Shown: positions 9,189 through 18,449 of the stretch, in pieces | Position numbering within the stretch: the stretch's first letter is position 1 | Layout of the letters: every line of letters begins with the position of its first letter | Assembly: GCA_021846985.1 (NCBI GenBank) | Contig: JAJZVX010000019.1 | Coordinates: forward strand, 1 to 64,000 | Direction of reading: 5' to 3' | Length of the DNA stretch: 64,000 bases | Origin: Acidobacteriota bacterium | GTDB taxonomy: Bacteria; Acidobacteriota; Terriglobia; Terriglobales; Acidobacteriaceae | The notes under the pieces: generated by a model | What the model saw: the letters and a program-made list of their open reading frames with translations, nothing else | The model's database searches: none | What the model was told of the DNA's origin: nothing | Position numbers and translations under genes: made by a program

Positions 9189-9688
9189 GGTTCATCGCGC
9201 CCCGCCGCCTTCCCTGGCTGCTTCTCATCTCTGCCGCTATCCTTGCCGCGGACCGCGTGACGAAGACCTGGGTGTCTGCGCACGTTCCTTTTGGCGGCGC
9301 CATTCCCATCTTCGACCACGTTCTGCGCATCAGCCACTGGACCAACGAGGGCGCGGCCTTCTCGCTCTTTGCCGACTCCGCTGCGCCACATCTCGTCAAC
9401 CACGTTTTGGTCGCCTTCAATCTTCTTGTCGCTGTCGTTGTCCTCGGCGTTCTGGTTCGCCTGGGCAGCCGTTTCACGCTCGTCACCTTCGCGCTCGCTC
9501 TTATTCTGGGCGGGGCCTTGGGTAACGTCCACGATCGCATCGTCTACGGCTCGGTCGTGGACTTCATCGAGGTTCACATCTTCACCTATCACTGGCCCGA
9601 CTTCAACGTGGCCGACAGTTCCATCGTCACCGGCGCCTGCCTGCTGCTTCTCGATTCGCTGCTGCCGAAGAAGCACGACGCCAGTTAG
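9185..9688 (+). CDS. lspA: Lipoprotein signal peptidase (signal peptidase II)
   Basis: Inner-membrane aspartic protease of 167 residues that cuts the signal peptide from prolipoproteins. It has four predicted membrane helices. The two catalytic Asp are seen in GNVHDRIVYGSVVDF (D126) and in FNVADSSI (D144); TNEGAAFS is another conserved box. The start is a GTG that overlaps the ileS stop, giving the typical short N-terminus MRFIAPRR. The predicted lipoprotein TlpA-like protein at 24757 is a possible substrate. Confidence 0.95.
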   Translation: MRFIAPRRLPWLLLISAAILAADRVTKTWVSAHVPFGGAIPIFDHVLRISHWTNEGAAFSLFADSAAPHLVNHVLVAFNLLVAVVVLGVLVRLGSRFTLVTFALALILGGALGNVHDRIVYGSVVDFIEVHIFTYHWPDFNVADSSIVTGACLLLLDSLLPKKHDAS

Positions 9689-9711
9689 CCGCACAATCTA
9701 ACGAGGATTCA

Positions 9712-12330
9712 ATGAAGACCAATCCCTTTGTTGCCTGGAAAGGCGCATCTTTCGCGGTTCTGGCTGCTACTCTTTGCCTTCTTACATCTCTTGCATGCGC
9801 CCAGCGTCTCCCGCGAACCGTGCGTCCCACCCACTACACTCTCACCCTGACCCCCGATCTGCAGGCGGCCACCTTCTCCGGTGTTGAATCCATTGACGTG
9901 GACACCTCCTCGCCGACAAACGTTATCACTCTCAACGCGGTTCAGATTGCCTTCCAGAGCGTCACCGTGACCGCCGCCGGCAAGGAGCAGGCGGCCACGG
10001 TTTCTCTCGACAACGACAAAGAGCAGGCCACCTTCACCTTTCCCAACCAGATTCCCGCCGGCAAGGCTACCCTTCACATTGCCTACACAGGCATCCTCAA
10101 CAACCGGTTGCGCGGCTTCTATCTTTCCAAAACTTCCCGCCGTAACTACGCTGTCACCCAGTTTGAATCCACCGACGCGCGCCGCGCCTTTCCCTCCTTC
10201 GACGAGCCCGCCTTCAAGGCCACCTTCAGCGTTTCGCTGGTTGTGGACAAGGGCGATACCGCCATCTCCAACAGCCCCATCGAGGCCGACACGCCCGGTC
10301 CGGGGGCCGCTAAGCACACCCTGCGGTTTTTCCGCACCCCCCCAATGTCCACCTATCTTGTTGCCTTTTTGGTGGGCGACTTTCAGTGCTCGGCGGGCCA
10401 GCAGGATGGCGTTGCCATCCGTGTTTGCGCCACGCCCGACAAAGTAACGCTGACGCGCTACGGCGTGGGCGTGGCCGAATACATGCTCCACTATTACAAC
10501 CACTATTTCGACATTCCCTATCCGCTGAAGAAGCTCGATCTCATCGCGCTGCCTGACTTCGAGGCCGGCGCCATGGAAAACTTCGGCGCCATCACCTACC
10601 GCGAAACCGATCTCCTCATCGATCCCCAAACCGCCTCCGCTGGCGCCGAGGAGGAGGTTGCGCTGGTTATTGCCCACGAGATGGCCCACCAGTGGTTTGG
10701 CGACCTGGTGACCATGAAGTGGTGGAACAACATCTGGCTCAATGAGGGCTTCGCCACCTGGATGGAGTCCAAGGCCGTTGCCGCCATGCACCCCGAGTGG
10801 AAGATGGATCAGAGCGAAGCCGCCAGCCTCAACTCCACGCTCAATCTCGATGCTCAGCCCACGACCCGGGCCATCCGCGCCCAAGCAGACACCCCCGCGG
10901 AAATCGAACAGATGTTCGATGGCATCTCCTATGGCAAGGCGGGCGCCGTCCTGCTTTCCGTGGAGAACTATCTGGGCGCGGAGACCTTCCGCCAGGGCGT
11001 GCAGAAGTATCTCAAGGCCCACGAATACGGCAACGCCACCGCCGAGGATTTCTGGAACGCGCAGACCGCGGTCAGCCACAAGCCGGTGGACGCCATTATG
11101 GAGAGCCTGGTCACGCAGCCGGGCGTGCCCGTGCTTACCTTTGGCGAGCCCTCGGGCGGGCGCGTGAGCGTTACGCAGCAGCGCTTCTATCTGAGCCCCG
11201 AAATCAAGCTCGACAGCAATGAAAAATGGACGCTTCCCGTGTGCTTCGCCGCGGCAACCGGGACCAAAGACTGCCAGGTTCTCACTCCGGCGACCACTTC
11301 GTTCCAGCTTCCTTCGAGCGGCATCTTCTTTGCCAACGCAGGGGGCAAAGGCTACTATCGGAGCGTCTATCCGGCCGATGTTTACAAGCAGCTTGTCGCC
11401 GGCATTGAAACGCGCCTCACTGCCGTGGAGCGCATCAGCCTCATTGGCGACGAATGGGCGCAAACGCAGGCCAACAAGGCCACGGTGGGCGACTACCTCA
11501 ATCTTGTTGCCGCCATCAGCGGCGACCGGAATGACGACGTGGTGGAGACCGCGCTCGGTGGCGTCACATCGATCTACAACCGCATTGCCGCGTCGCCCGG
11601 TGAGAAGGCCGGCCTCTCCGCATGGATTCGCCGCACGTTTTCGCCTCAACTTGCCCGTCTTGGCGCAGCCTCGCCTTCCGACTCGGCCAGCATGCGCGAG
11701 CTGCGCGCCGGCCTGTTTGGCATTCTCGGTATCTACGGCAACGATCCTGGGGTGCTCGCCCAAGCGCGCGAGATTGCCAGGCGGTACCTCGCTCATACGG
11801 ACTCAGTCGATCCCACCATGGGCCTCACCGCTCTTTCCATCTCCGTCCGCCACGGTGACGCCGCACTGTTTGACTCGCTCCAGCACATTGCCGAAACCAG
11901 TACCAATCCCGAGTTGCAGGTGGGGGCACTGCGCATGCTCGCCGAGTTCCAGGACCCGAAGCTTCTTGAGCGCGCGCTCGCCTACTCCGTCTCCGGCAAG
12001 GTCCGCAGCCAGGACGCTGCATTTATGCTGGCCATCGCCATGAACGAGAGCGAAAACCGCGACCAGGCATGGAGCTTCATCCAATCCAACTGGGACAAGG
12101 TGCGCACAGAGCTCACCCCGGAGATGGGTTCCATCCTGGTCCGTTCGACGAGTAACTTCTGCACTGCCGCTGCGCGCGACCAGGTTCAGAGCTTCTTTGC
12201 CGGCCACCAGGTTCCAGCCACTAACCGCGCTCTTCGCCACGCCATAGAGCACATCAACGGCTGCACCGAACTGCGCGGGCTGCAGGAGCCGAATTTGGAA
12301 AAGTGGCTCGCGGCGGGGCCAAAATCCTAG
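9712..12330 (+). CDS. Secreted M1-family zinc aminopeptidase with ERAP1-like C-terminal domain
   Basis: 872 residues. A Sec signal peptide (about 1-30, ending LACAQ) sends it out of the cytoplasm. The gluzincin domain shows the substrate-binding GAMEN box (residues 286-290) and the zinc motif HEMAH (322-326), with the third ligand Glu in WLNEGFATW. The rest is an alpha-helical ERAP1_C-like superhelix. M1 enzymes remove N-terminal amino acids from peptides. GAGGA precedes the ATG. The gene follows lspA after 23 bases and may share its transcript. Peptide scavenging outside the cytoplasm is an inference. Confidence 0.93.
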   Translation: MKTNPFVAWKGASFAVLAATLCLLTSLACAQRLPRTVRPTHYTLTLTPDLQAATFSGVESIDVDTSSPTNVITLNAVQIAFQSVTVTAAGKEQAATVSLDNDKEQATFTFPNQIPAGKATLHIAYTGILNNRLRGFYLSKTSRRNYAVTQFESTDARRAFPSFDEPAFKATFSVSLVVDKGDTAISNSPIEADTPGPGAAKHTLRFFRTPPMSTYLVAFLVGDFQCSAGQQDGVAIRVCATPDKVTLTRYGVGVAEYMLHYYNHYFDIPYPLKKLDLIALPDFEAGAMENFGAITYRETDLLIDPQTASAGAEEEVALVIAHEMAHQWFGDLVTMKWWNNIWLNEGFATWMESKAVAAMHPEWKMDQSEAASLNSTLNLDAQPTTRAIRAQADTPAEIEQMFDGISYGKAGAVLLSVENYLGAETFRQGVQKYLKAHEYGNATAEDFWNAQTAVSHKPVDAIMESLVTQPGVPVLTFGEPSGGRVSVTQQRFYLSPEIKLDSNEKWTLPVCFAAATGTKDCQVLTPATTSFQLPSSGIFFANAGGKGYYRSVYPADVYKQLVAGIETRLTAVERISLIGDEWAQTQANKATVGDYLNLVAAISGDRNDDVVETALGGVTSIYNRIAASPGEKAGLSAWIRRTFSPQLARLGAASPSDSASMRELRAGLFGILGIYGNDPGVLAQAREIARRYLAHTDSVDPTMGLTALSISVRHGDAALFDSLQHIAETSTNPELQVGALRMLAEFQDPKLLERALAYSVSGKVRSQDAAFMLAIAMNESENRDQAWSFIQSNWDKVRTELTPEMGSILVRSTSNFCTAAARDQVQSFFAGHQVPATNRALRHAIEHINGCTELRGLQEPNLEKWLAAGPKS

Positions 12331-12443
12331 CTTTCCTTCTGTTCCAGTAGAGTGGAGGGCCGCGGAGGAATCGCCGCGGCCCTGCGCTTTGCCTGTCCGC
12401 CGGCGAACTTCAGGACGAATCTTTATGTTTGCGGCACGCCGGG

Positions 12444-13799
12444 ATGTTATCTTCTATTTCCAAGATGCCCCGCCCTATTTTCGAAGTTTTCTATGCCGCC
12501 GTCCTCGTTTTTCCGGGTCTGCTTGCTCCGGCCCAGACCCCCGTCCAGCCCGCCGTGACCGGGGCGGTTCTCGCCGGCCGGCTCATCGACGTCCGCACCG
12601 GCCAGGTTCGCACCCACGCGTACATCCTCATTGCGGGCGACCGCGTCCAGTCCATCGCTGATGCCGAGCCGCGGGGCGTCCCCGTGCTTGATCTCTCCGC
12701 CTACACCGTCCTTCCCGGCCTCATCGACGTGCATGGACATGTTCTTTCGAATCCCACGACGCAGAACTTTGCCTCTGAACTGCGCACCTCGATTCCCCAG
12801 TCCACGGTGTGGGGCATCTACAACATGCACCTCTGGCTCGATCACGGCTTTACCATGCTCCGCGACGCCTGCGAAGGTCCCGCCGACTACCCGCAGTTTG
12901 CCCTGCGCGACTCGCAGAAGCGCGGTCTAGTTCTTGGCCCGCGCATGGTCGCCGCGGGCAGTTGCATTTCGCTCACCGGGGGCCATGGCGACGGACTGCC
13001 GCTCTCGCCCGACATTGACCTGCCGCGTCCCCACAACGTGGCCGACACGGTCGATGACATCGACCACGTAGTCCGCCGCGACATCAAGTACGGCGCCGAC
13101 TGGATCAAGCTCATGGCCTCGGGCGGCGTGATGGACCCCATCTCCGACTTTCACGTTCAGGAACTGAGTGAAGCGCAGATGGCCGAGGCTGTCATTGTTG
13201 CACATCGCGCCGGCAAGAAGGTGATGGCCCACGCCGAGGGGGCCGCCGGCATCAAGGCCGCGGTGCGCGCCGGCGTCGATTCCATCGAGCACGGCACCAT
13301 GCTCGACGAAGAGGGCGCCGAACTGATGGAGCAGCACCACACCTGGCTTGTCCCCACCCTCTACTGCTTCCAGCACGACATGCAGACGGGCCTCTCCAAG
13401 GGCCGCGATCCGGCCTCGTGGGCCAAGGGGGAGGAGATCATTGCCGCGCAGGGACCGGCCTTCCGTCTGGCTCTGGCCCATCACATCCGCATCGCCTACG
13501 GCACTGACGACGACGATATCGACGAAGCGGTCTCCAAGGAGTTCGGCGCGCTTGTCCGCGGCGGCATGACGCCTCTTGGCGCTCTCCAGGCCGCCACTAT
13601 CAACGGGGCGGAGCTGCTCGGCAAGCAAAATGAAGCCGGCACCCTCGAGCCCGGCCACTACGCGGACATAGTCGCCGTCAAAGGCGATCCGCTGAGCGAC
13701 ATCACCGTGATGGAGCACGTGGCGTTTGTGATGCAGGGCGGCAAAGTCGTTAAAGACCCTACCCGTCCCGATCTCAACCGGCCTATCCGGGTCAAATGA
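12444..13799 (+). CDS. Secreted metal-dependent amidohydrolase (imidazolonepropionase / prolidase-like)
   Basis: Amidohydrolase-superfamily TIM barrel with a signal peptide ending near LLAPAQT. Metal residues appear as HGH in LPGLIDVHGHV, the likely carboxylated Lys in GADWIKLMASGG, His in VMAHAEG and in DSIEHGTM, and the Asp in YGTDDDD. Proteins of this group include Xaa-Pro dipeptidases and other hydrolases of N-acyl or cyclic amides; the true substrate cannot be read from the sequence. Starts are possible at TTG 12429, ATG 12444 and ATG 12465, none with a clear ribosome site; I took 12444 because it gives a positively charged signal peptide. Confidence 0.87.
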   Translation: MLSSISKMPRPIFEVFYAAVLVFPGLLAPAQTPVQPAVTGAVLAGRLIDVRTGQVRTHAYILIAGDRVQSIADAEPRGVPVLDLSAYTVLPGLIDVHGHVLSNPTTQNFASELRTSIPQSTVWGIYNMHLWLDHGFTMLRDACEGPADYPQFALRDSQKRGLVLGPRMVAAGSCISLTGGHGDGLPLSPDIDLPRPHNVADTVDDIDHVVRRDIKYGADWIKLMASGGVMDPISDFHVQELSEAQMAEAVIVAHRAGKKVMAHAEGAAGIKAAVRAGVDSIEHGTMLDEEGAELMEQHHTWLVPTLYCFQHDMQTGLSKGRDPASWAKGEEIIAAQGPAFRLALAHHIRIAYGTDDDDIDEAVSKEFGALVRGGMTPLGALQAATINGAELLGKQNEAGTLEPGHYADIVAVKGDPLSDITVMEHVAFVMQGGKVVKDPTRPDLNRPIRVK

Positions 13800-13892
13800 C
13801 AGAGACGCCCTTCCGGACGGCTTCCTGATTGAGGATCCTCATGTCCTGCTGGGCGTTTGAATCCCCTTTTCGCCTGAGTGGCAAGGGAAACA

Positions 13893-13969
13893 TGGTGGGC
13901 AGCGAGGGACTCGAACCCCCGACTTCCTGCTTGTAAGGCAGGCGCTCTAACCAACTGAGCTAGCCGCCC
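13893..13969 (-). tRNA. tRNA-Val (anticodon TAC)
   Basis: On the - strand a complete cloverleaf is seen: acceptor GGGCGGC with GCTGCCC, D arm GCTCAGTTGGTTAGAGC, anticodon stem CCTGC / GCAGG around CTTACAA, a T arm with GTTCGAGTC, and an encoded CCA. The anticodon TAC reads valine GUA codons. It stands alone between two + strand genes. Confidence 0.96.
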
Positions 13970-14064
13970 GCATCATGCGGCATGGCCATTGCGGCCTTCT
14001 GTCATCATAGCAGCGTACGGGCTCGCCGGTTCGCGGCAGAAGGCGGAATTGATACACTCGCCCC

Positions 14065-14931
14065 GTGACACAACTGATAGTCAATGCCGACGATTTCGGT
14101 CTCACGCCCGGCGTCAACCGCGCGATTGCCGAACTTCATGCGGCAGGCGCAGTCACCAGCGCCAGCCTGATGGCGCGCGGCGCCGCCGTGGACGATGCCA
14201 TCGAGATCGCTCTCCGCACGCCTTCGCTCGGCGTGGGCTGCCACGTTGTGCTGGCGGACGGCACGCCCGTGCTTTCGCCCCAGGCCATTCCTCATCTTGC
14301 CAATCCTGCCACGGGCAGCATGGATGCTTCGACCGCGCGCTTTCTCTTGGCGCTCGGCCGCGGTCCGCGCGCGCATCGCGCCATGGTGCGCGAAATCCAG
14401 GACGAAACCGCCGCGCAGATTGCGCTGCTCCAGAGCCGCGGCGTGCGCCTAACCCATATCGACACGCACAAGCACCTGCACATGTTTCCCTCGGTGCTTC
14501 GTCCCGTGCTGCGCGCCGCCCACGCCGCCGGCATTCGCGTCATCCGCAATCCCTTTGAGCCTCTTTGGGCGGTGCGCGCCACGCCCAAGCCGTCGTTCAT
14601 CCGCTTCGCCGAGGTGGTTGCCCTTCGCACCCTGGCGCCCATCTGCCGGCGCATAATCGCCGAGGAGGGATTCGTGACCACCGGCGGCACCGTCGCCGTT
14701 CTCGGCACGGGCCATCTTGATGCCGCCGCTCTCGCCGCGCTGCTGGGGAGCCTGCAGCCGGGCGTGTGGGAACTGGTGACCCATCCCGGCTACAACGATG
14801 CCGATCTTGACAAGATTCACACCCGCCTGCGCGCCTCGCGCAACGGGGAACGGCTGGCTCTGCCGGCGGTGAAGAACTTTCCCGGCATTGATCTGGTGTC
14901 GTTTGCAGCCCTACAGTCTGCGCGGCTCTGA
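14065..14931 (+). CDS. ChbG/HpnK (YdjC-like) carbohydrate deacetylase
   Basis: 288 residues of the YdjC-like deacetylase fold. The N-terminal metal motif is NADDFGLTPGVNRAI, the His pair appears in HIDTHKHLHMFP, and a C-terminal ELVTHPGYND box closes the site. Relatives remove N-acetyl groups from chitooligosaccharides (ChbG) or act in hopanoid side-chain synthesis (HpnK). It starts at a GTG. Two contexts are possible: a hopanoid role together with the HpnB-like gene at 25283, or another sugar deacetylation near bshA. The usual bacillithiol deacetylase BshB is of a different (LmbE) family, so I do not assign that role. Confidence 0.85.
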   Translation: MTQLIVNADDFGLTPGVNRAIAELHAAGAVTSASLMARGAAVDDAIEIALRTPSLGVGCHVVLADGTPVLSPQAIPHLANPATGSMDASTARFLLALGRGPRAHRAMVREIQDETAAQIALLQSRGVRLTHIDTHKHLHMFPSVLRPVLRAAHAAGIRVIRNPFEPLWAVRATPKPSFIRFAEVVALRTLAPICRRIIAEEGFVTTGGTVAVLGTGHLDAAALAALLGSLQPGVWELVTHPGYNDADLDKIHTRLRASRNGERLALPAVKNFPGIDLVSFAALQSARL

Positions 14932-15037
14932 AATTGAAGCGTTACCCTAACGAAAGGAGTCCTGGCGGCGATTGGCGGCGTCATACCAACAAAGACGCCG
15001 CACGCAACACCACATCCTCTGCCGAAAAGAAGGTCGC

Positions 15038-16222
15038 ATGCGCATCGGAATCACCTGTTATCCCACCTACGGCGGCTCCGGCGTGGTGGCCACGGAACTC
15101 GGCATTGAACTGGCCAATCTCGGCCACGAGGTTCATTTCATCTCCTACTCGCAGCCCTTCCGCCTCAGCGGCCGCGACGAAGGCATTCACTATCACGAAG
15201 TGCCGGTCTCCAATTACCCGCTTTTTGAGTTTCCTCCTTACGATCTGGCCCTGGCCTCGCGCATGGCCGAGGTGGCCGAGTTCAACGATCTCGATCTGCT
15301 CCACGTCCACTATGCCATTCCTCACTCCGTGAGCGCCCTGCTTGCCCGCCAGATGCTCGCTGCTCGAGGCCGCCGCCTGCCGTTTGTCACCACCCTTCAC
15401 GGCACCGACATCACGCTTGTCGGTCTCGACCGCAGCTACCTGCCCATCACGCGCTACGCCATTCAGGAAAGCGACGGGGTGACGAGCATCTCCGATTACC
15501 TCAAGGCCGAAACCGTGCGCCACTTCGGCATCAGCCGCCCCATCGACGTGGTTACGAACTTTGTCAATTGCGATGTCTATATGCCCGTGCGCGAGGAGTC
15601 GCTGCGGCAGGCGGGGCGTGGTCGGCTGGCGCATCCCGGCGAGGCGATTCTCATCCATCTGTCGAACTTTCGACCCGTGAAGCGCGTCACGGATGTTGTC
15701 AAGGTTTTCGCGCTGGTGGCGCGCGAAGTTCCGGCCCGCTTGCTGCTGGTGGGCGACGGGCCGGACCGCTCCACTGCCGAGTGGCTTGCCTGCGATCTCG
15801 GCATCCACGATCGTATTCACTTCATGGGCAAGCAGGACCGCGTCAACGAGTTGCTGCCGCTGGCCGACCTGATGCTGATGCCCAGCACGCTCGAGTCCTT
15901 TGGTCTGGCCGCGCTGGAAGCCATGGCGTGCAAGGTTCCCTGCATCGCTACCCGTGTGGGCGGTGTTCCGGAGCTCATTGACGACGGCGTCACGGGTCTT
16001 CTGTATTCGGTGGGCGATGTGGAAGCGATGGCGGCCGGCGCCATCGGCCTGCTCAAGGACCGTGACCGCTTTGAGGCCATGCGCGACCAGGGCCGCAAAA
16101 CCGCGCAGGAGCGATTCTGCTCCGATCTTGTGGTGCCCCGCTACATCAACTATTACGAGTATGTTCTGAACGCCAACCCGGCTGCTGTCCATCCGCACGT
16201 GTCCGTCCACGGCGAACTGTAG
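15038..16222 (+). CDS. bshA: N-acetyl-alpha-D-glucosaminyl L-malate synthase (bacillithiol synthesis)
   Basis: GT-B glycosyltransferase of family 4, 394 residues. BshA joins GlcNAc from UDP-GlcNAc to L-malate, the first step of bacillithiol synthesis in the cytoplasm. Marks are the N-terminal MRIGITCYPTYGGSGVVATE, HVHYAIPHSVSA, TTLHGTDITLVG, and the C-terminal nucleotide-sugar motif ESFGLAALEAMACKVPCIA followed by GGVPELIDDG. The ATG at 15038 was chosen because it gives the family's exact N-terminus and has GAAGG upstream. No other bsh gene is near. Confidence 0.93.
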   Translation: MRIGITCYPTYGGSGVVATELGIELANLGHEVHFISYSQPFRLSGRDEGIHYHEVPVSNYPLFEFPPYDLALASRMAEVAEFNDLDLLHVHYAIPHSVSALLARQMLAARGRRLPFVTTLHGTDITLVGLDRSYLPITRYAIQESDGVTSISDYLKAETVRHFGISRPIDVVTNFVNCDVYMPVREESLRQAGRGRLAHPGEAILIHLSNFRPVKRVTDVVKVFALVAREVPARLLLVGDGPDRSTAEWLACDLGIHDRIHFMGKQDRVNELLPLADLMLMPSTLESFGLAALEAMACKVPCIATRVGGVPELIDDGVTGLLYSVGDVEAMAAGAIGLLKDRDRFEAMRDQGRKTAQERFCSDLVVPRYINYYEYVLNANPAAVHPHVSVHGEL

Positions 16223-16228
16223 GGTGGT

Positions 16229-16756
16229 CTAGTTTCCGCCGTCTTTGTCGAATTGCGGCCTGAAACCAAGCCGTTCCCAGAAGCTGCGGACGAGTTCAAC
16301 AGTCTCCGCGCTGCTGGCGGACGTGGTGCGCAGCAGGATTTCGCCGCGGCCCGCCTCCAGCGCCGCGACTTCGGCGGCGATCGCGATCACCTTTTCCGGA
16401 CGGTAGGTGCAGTGCGCCAAGTCGGCAATGGAGAGCCGCATTGTGGGCGTGGCCAGCACGGTCCGCGGCGGCGCCATGCGGTCGAGCAGCCACAGAATTT
16501 CGAGTTTGGACTCCAGCTCGTCGGGCACGCAGTCGATGGCCAGGTCCGCCTCGCGCACCGCGTCTTCCAGGGTGGAGACGAACTCCACATGGGGCAGCGC
16601 TTCGGCGGTGAGCCGTTGGCGCAGCTCCTCCTGTGCGTGACGCAGGTTCAGCGGCATCACGTCTTCCAGCAGCACGCGATGGCCTGCCTGCGCGGCGGCC
16701 AGCGCCAGCCAACGTCCCAGTGGACCTGCTCCGATAATGGCGATTGTCGGGTTCAA
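16229..16756 (-). CDS. Short 3-hydroxyacyl-CoA dehydrogenase-like NAD-binding protein
   Basis: 175 residues forming only the Rossmann domain of the 3HCDH family. The glycine-rich loop is IAIIGAGPLGRWLA, followed by a DVMP acidic turn, AIDCVPDELESK, and a conserved TPTMRLSIADLA segment. The C-terminal dimerisation domain found in FadB or PaaH enzymes is absent, so beta-oxidation dehydrogenase activity is doubtful; it may act on another substrate or bind NAD for another reason. A 60-codon gene lies 9 bases upstream in the same direction, so the two probably share a transcript. Confidence 0.75.
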   Translation of the reverse strand: MNPTIAIIGAGPLGRWLALAAAQAGHRVLLEDVMPLNLRHAQEELRQRLTAEALPHVEFVSTLEDAVREADLAIDCVPDELESKLEILWLLDRMAPPRTVLATPTMRLSIADLAHCTYRPEKVIAIAAEVAALEAGRGEILLRTTSASSAETVELVRSFWERLGFRPQFDKDGGN

Positions 16757-16765
16757 GCCGGGTCC

Positions 16766-16948
16766 TTACTTGGCGTTCAGCGCTTGCAGCAGGTCCTCGA
16801 CGCTGGGCCGCGCCTGCACCAGATGTTCGGCCACGCGCGCTCTCTCTTCTGCATTCAGGCTGGGAATTATCGCCAGCACCCGGCGCAAGGTCACGGCGAC
16901 ATCATCGATATAGTTCATCAGGCGGATCGCTTCTCCGGAAAGCGGCAT
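16766..16948 (-). CDS. Small protein of unknown function (60 residues)
   Basis: The ATG ending at 16948 is preceded by AAGGAG at good spacing, which sets this start against a longer open frame. The product is helical and charged: SGEAIRLMNYIDDVAVTLRR, then LNAEERARVAEHLVQARPS. It has no signal peptide or membrane helix and no motif I recognise. It lies between the PD-(D/E)XK gene and the short dehydrogenase, all pointing left, so the three may form one transcript. Confidence 0.6.
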   Translation of the reverse strand: MPLSGEAIRLMNYIDDVAVTLRRVLAIIPSLNAEERARVAEHLVQARPSVEDLLQALNAK

Positions 16949-16991
16949 GGGGCTCCTTGGGAGGTAGAAGTTTCTCTGTCTATTGTATGGG

Positions 16992-17999
16992 TTACGCACC
17001 GGCGGGGGAAACCGGGCGGCCCGGAGCCACAATTCCATACTTGGCGTCGAGAAACCCCTGCAACGGCTCGGGCAGCGCCGCAGCCAGCTCCTGCCATGTC
17101 ATGACCGCCAGGCGCACGCGCAACTGCGCAGGCCGCACGGCCCGCATCACGGCAAACCATGCTTCGCGCAGGTCGGGCCGCCGCGCGTCGTGCAGCACGC
17201 AGAACCGGCATCCCGACGCATGTGCCGCCAGCACGTTGCGGATCAACTGGTAACCGGCGTAGCCCGCCACGCTCTGGGCCGCCGAACTTGCCAGGGCCGC
17301 GGCCGCCGAGGCCTCCATTCCCGGCAACAGTCCGGGCTCGCGTTCCCGCGCATCCACATAGCTTTCGAACTCCTGCGAAATCTCCTCGAGAAACTCTGTT
17401 GCCTCTCTGCGGCGCCGCGTGGCCAGCTCTACCCGCGGCAGGGCCTCGCGGTCAAACACCGTAACGAAGTCGCGATAGCCCTCCACGACGGAGGCGGCGC
17501 GCGTTTGAAAGTCCGCCTCCGTCAGCTTGGCCTCGATCAGTAAATCACCCCAGCGCAGGTCAACCTCCGTGCGGTCGAACCGTCCGTTTGCCAGCGGCAC
17601 GCGCGCCTTCCATCCAAACTCCAGGGGCTCGTCCCCATCCACACCCAGCGCGCCCCGCACCGCGGCAGACTGGGCGATGCCCGGCGTGCAGAACACATTC
17701 ATCAGGAGCGCGTCGGAACTCATCGAGGAGTCCAGCTCGCGCCACTTTCTTCCCGGCTCCGCTTTAGGCAGCGACCGGCTCTGGGCATGAACCTTGTCGA
17801 AACGCCGCATCCACTCCGGGCGCGCCAGGATGGCCTCATAGGCCGCGTGAAAGAAGTTTCCGTGTTGTGCTTCTTCGGGCACGAAGACGATCACGGGCGG
17901 ATCGCCGTAGCTCTCCACGTGCGGGCGGCGCCGCGCCCAAGCGCGGGTGCGTGCTCCGATCTCCTGCCGCAATGCTGCCGCATAAGGGCTGTTTTTCAT
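16992..17999 (-). CDS. PD-(D/E)XK nuclease-like protein (PGN_0703-type)
   Basis: 335 residues. The core RTEVDLRWGDLLIEAKLTEA matches the PD-(D/E)XK pattern: an acidic residue in VDLRW, then E-A-K. The fold family includes restriction enzymes and repair nucleases. Overall it resembles the PGN_0703-like putative restriction endonucleases. A second half with Ala-rich helices (SAAAALASSAAQSVAGYAGY) and a Cys pair (CRFC) follows. No DNA methyltransferase or specificity subunit lies beside it, so classical restriction-modification is not supported. The role is unknown. Confidence 0.65.
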   Translation of the reverse strand: MKNSPYAAALRQEIGARTRAWARRRPHVESYGDPPVIVFVPEEAQHGNFFHAAYEAILARPEWMRRFDKVHAQSRSLPKAEPGRKWRELDSSMSSDALLMNVFCTPGIAQSAAVRGALGVDGDEPLEFGWKARVPLANGRFDRTEVDLRWGDLLIEAKLTEADFQTRAASVVEGYRDFVTVFDREALPRVELATRRRREATEFLEEISQEFESYVDAREREPGLLPGMEASAAAALASSAAQSVAGYAGYQLIRNVLAAHASGCRFCVLHDARRPDLREAWFAVMRAVRPAQLRVRLAVMTWQELAAALPEPLQGFLDAKYGIVAPGRPVSPAGA

Positions 18000-18073
18000 T
18001 TTGGTTTCACACCGTCCATTGCCATCCCAAAGGTGGAGGAACCCGCACCTCTGCCTATGAGAGAATCGCCCTC

Positions 18074-18442
18074 GTGACGACTCGGCTGCAACTTCCCCTC
18101 ATGGGCGTGCTGGTGGCCCTTCTTGCAGTGCCGCCGCCCGTCTCCGCGCTTTTGGGCAACAAGAAGAAGACCGCAGAAAGGGCTGGAGCACTTCTCTTCC
18201 ACGATCGTGGTTGCGACCACTGCCATGGGCAGGGCGGCATTGGCGGCAAAAAGGGGCCGCCGCTCACCCGCCTTTACAGGGACAGGCAATGGTCCCCCGC
18301 CCGCATCACCCATCAAATCCTGTATGGCGGCAAGAAGATGCCGGCCTTTGGCGACTCGGTTACGGACGCGGAGGCCGCGGAACTGGTGGCCTATCTTCGC
18401 GCGCGGCACAAGCCGGCGCCCCCGCCGCCGGCCGGCCAGTAA
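18074..18442 (+). CDS. Small secreted c-type cytochrome
   Basis: About 122 residues from a GTG start. A signal peptide or N-terminal anchor (LPLMGVLVALLAVPPPVSAL) is followed by one heme-binding CDHCH and a distal Met in GGKKMPAFGDSV, as in class I cytochromes. A Pro-rich tail ends the protein. It should carry electrons in the periplasm or at the membrane surface. Neighbours give no partner: a nuclease-like gene diverges and a sugar kinase converges. An in-frame longer version exists, but it lacks a good start. Confidence 0.8.
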   Translation: MTTRLQLPLMGVLVALLAVPPPVSALLGNKKKTAERAGALLFHDRGCDHCHGQGGIGGKKGPPLTRLYRDRQWSPARITHQILYGGKKMPAFGDSVTDAEAAELVAYLRARHKPAPPPPAGQ

Positions 18443-18449
18443 ACCCGGC

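Noticed and set aside
9709..11796. Long - strand open frame of 695 codons
   Set aside because: Antisense to the M1 aminopeptidase with a Gly/Val-rich product and no motif.
16992..17999. Complete restriction-modification system
   Set aside because: Only a PD-(D/E)XK fold is present; no methyltransferase or specificity gene lies nearby. The methyltransferase at 19502 is not of a DNA-modifying type as far as its motifs show.
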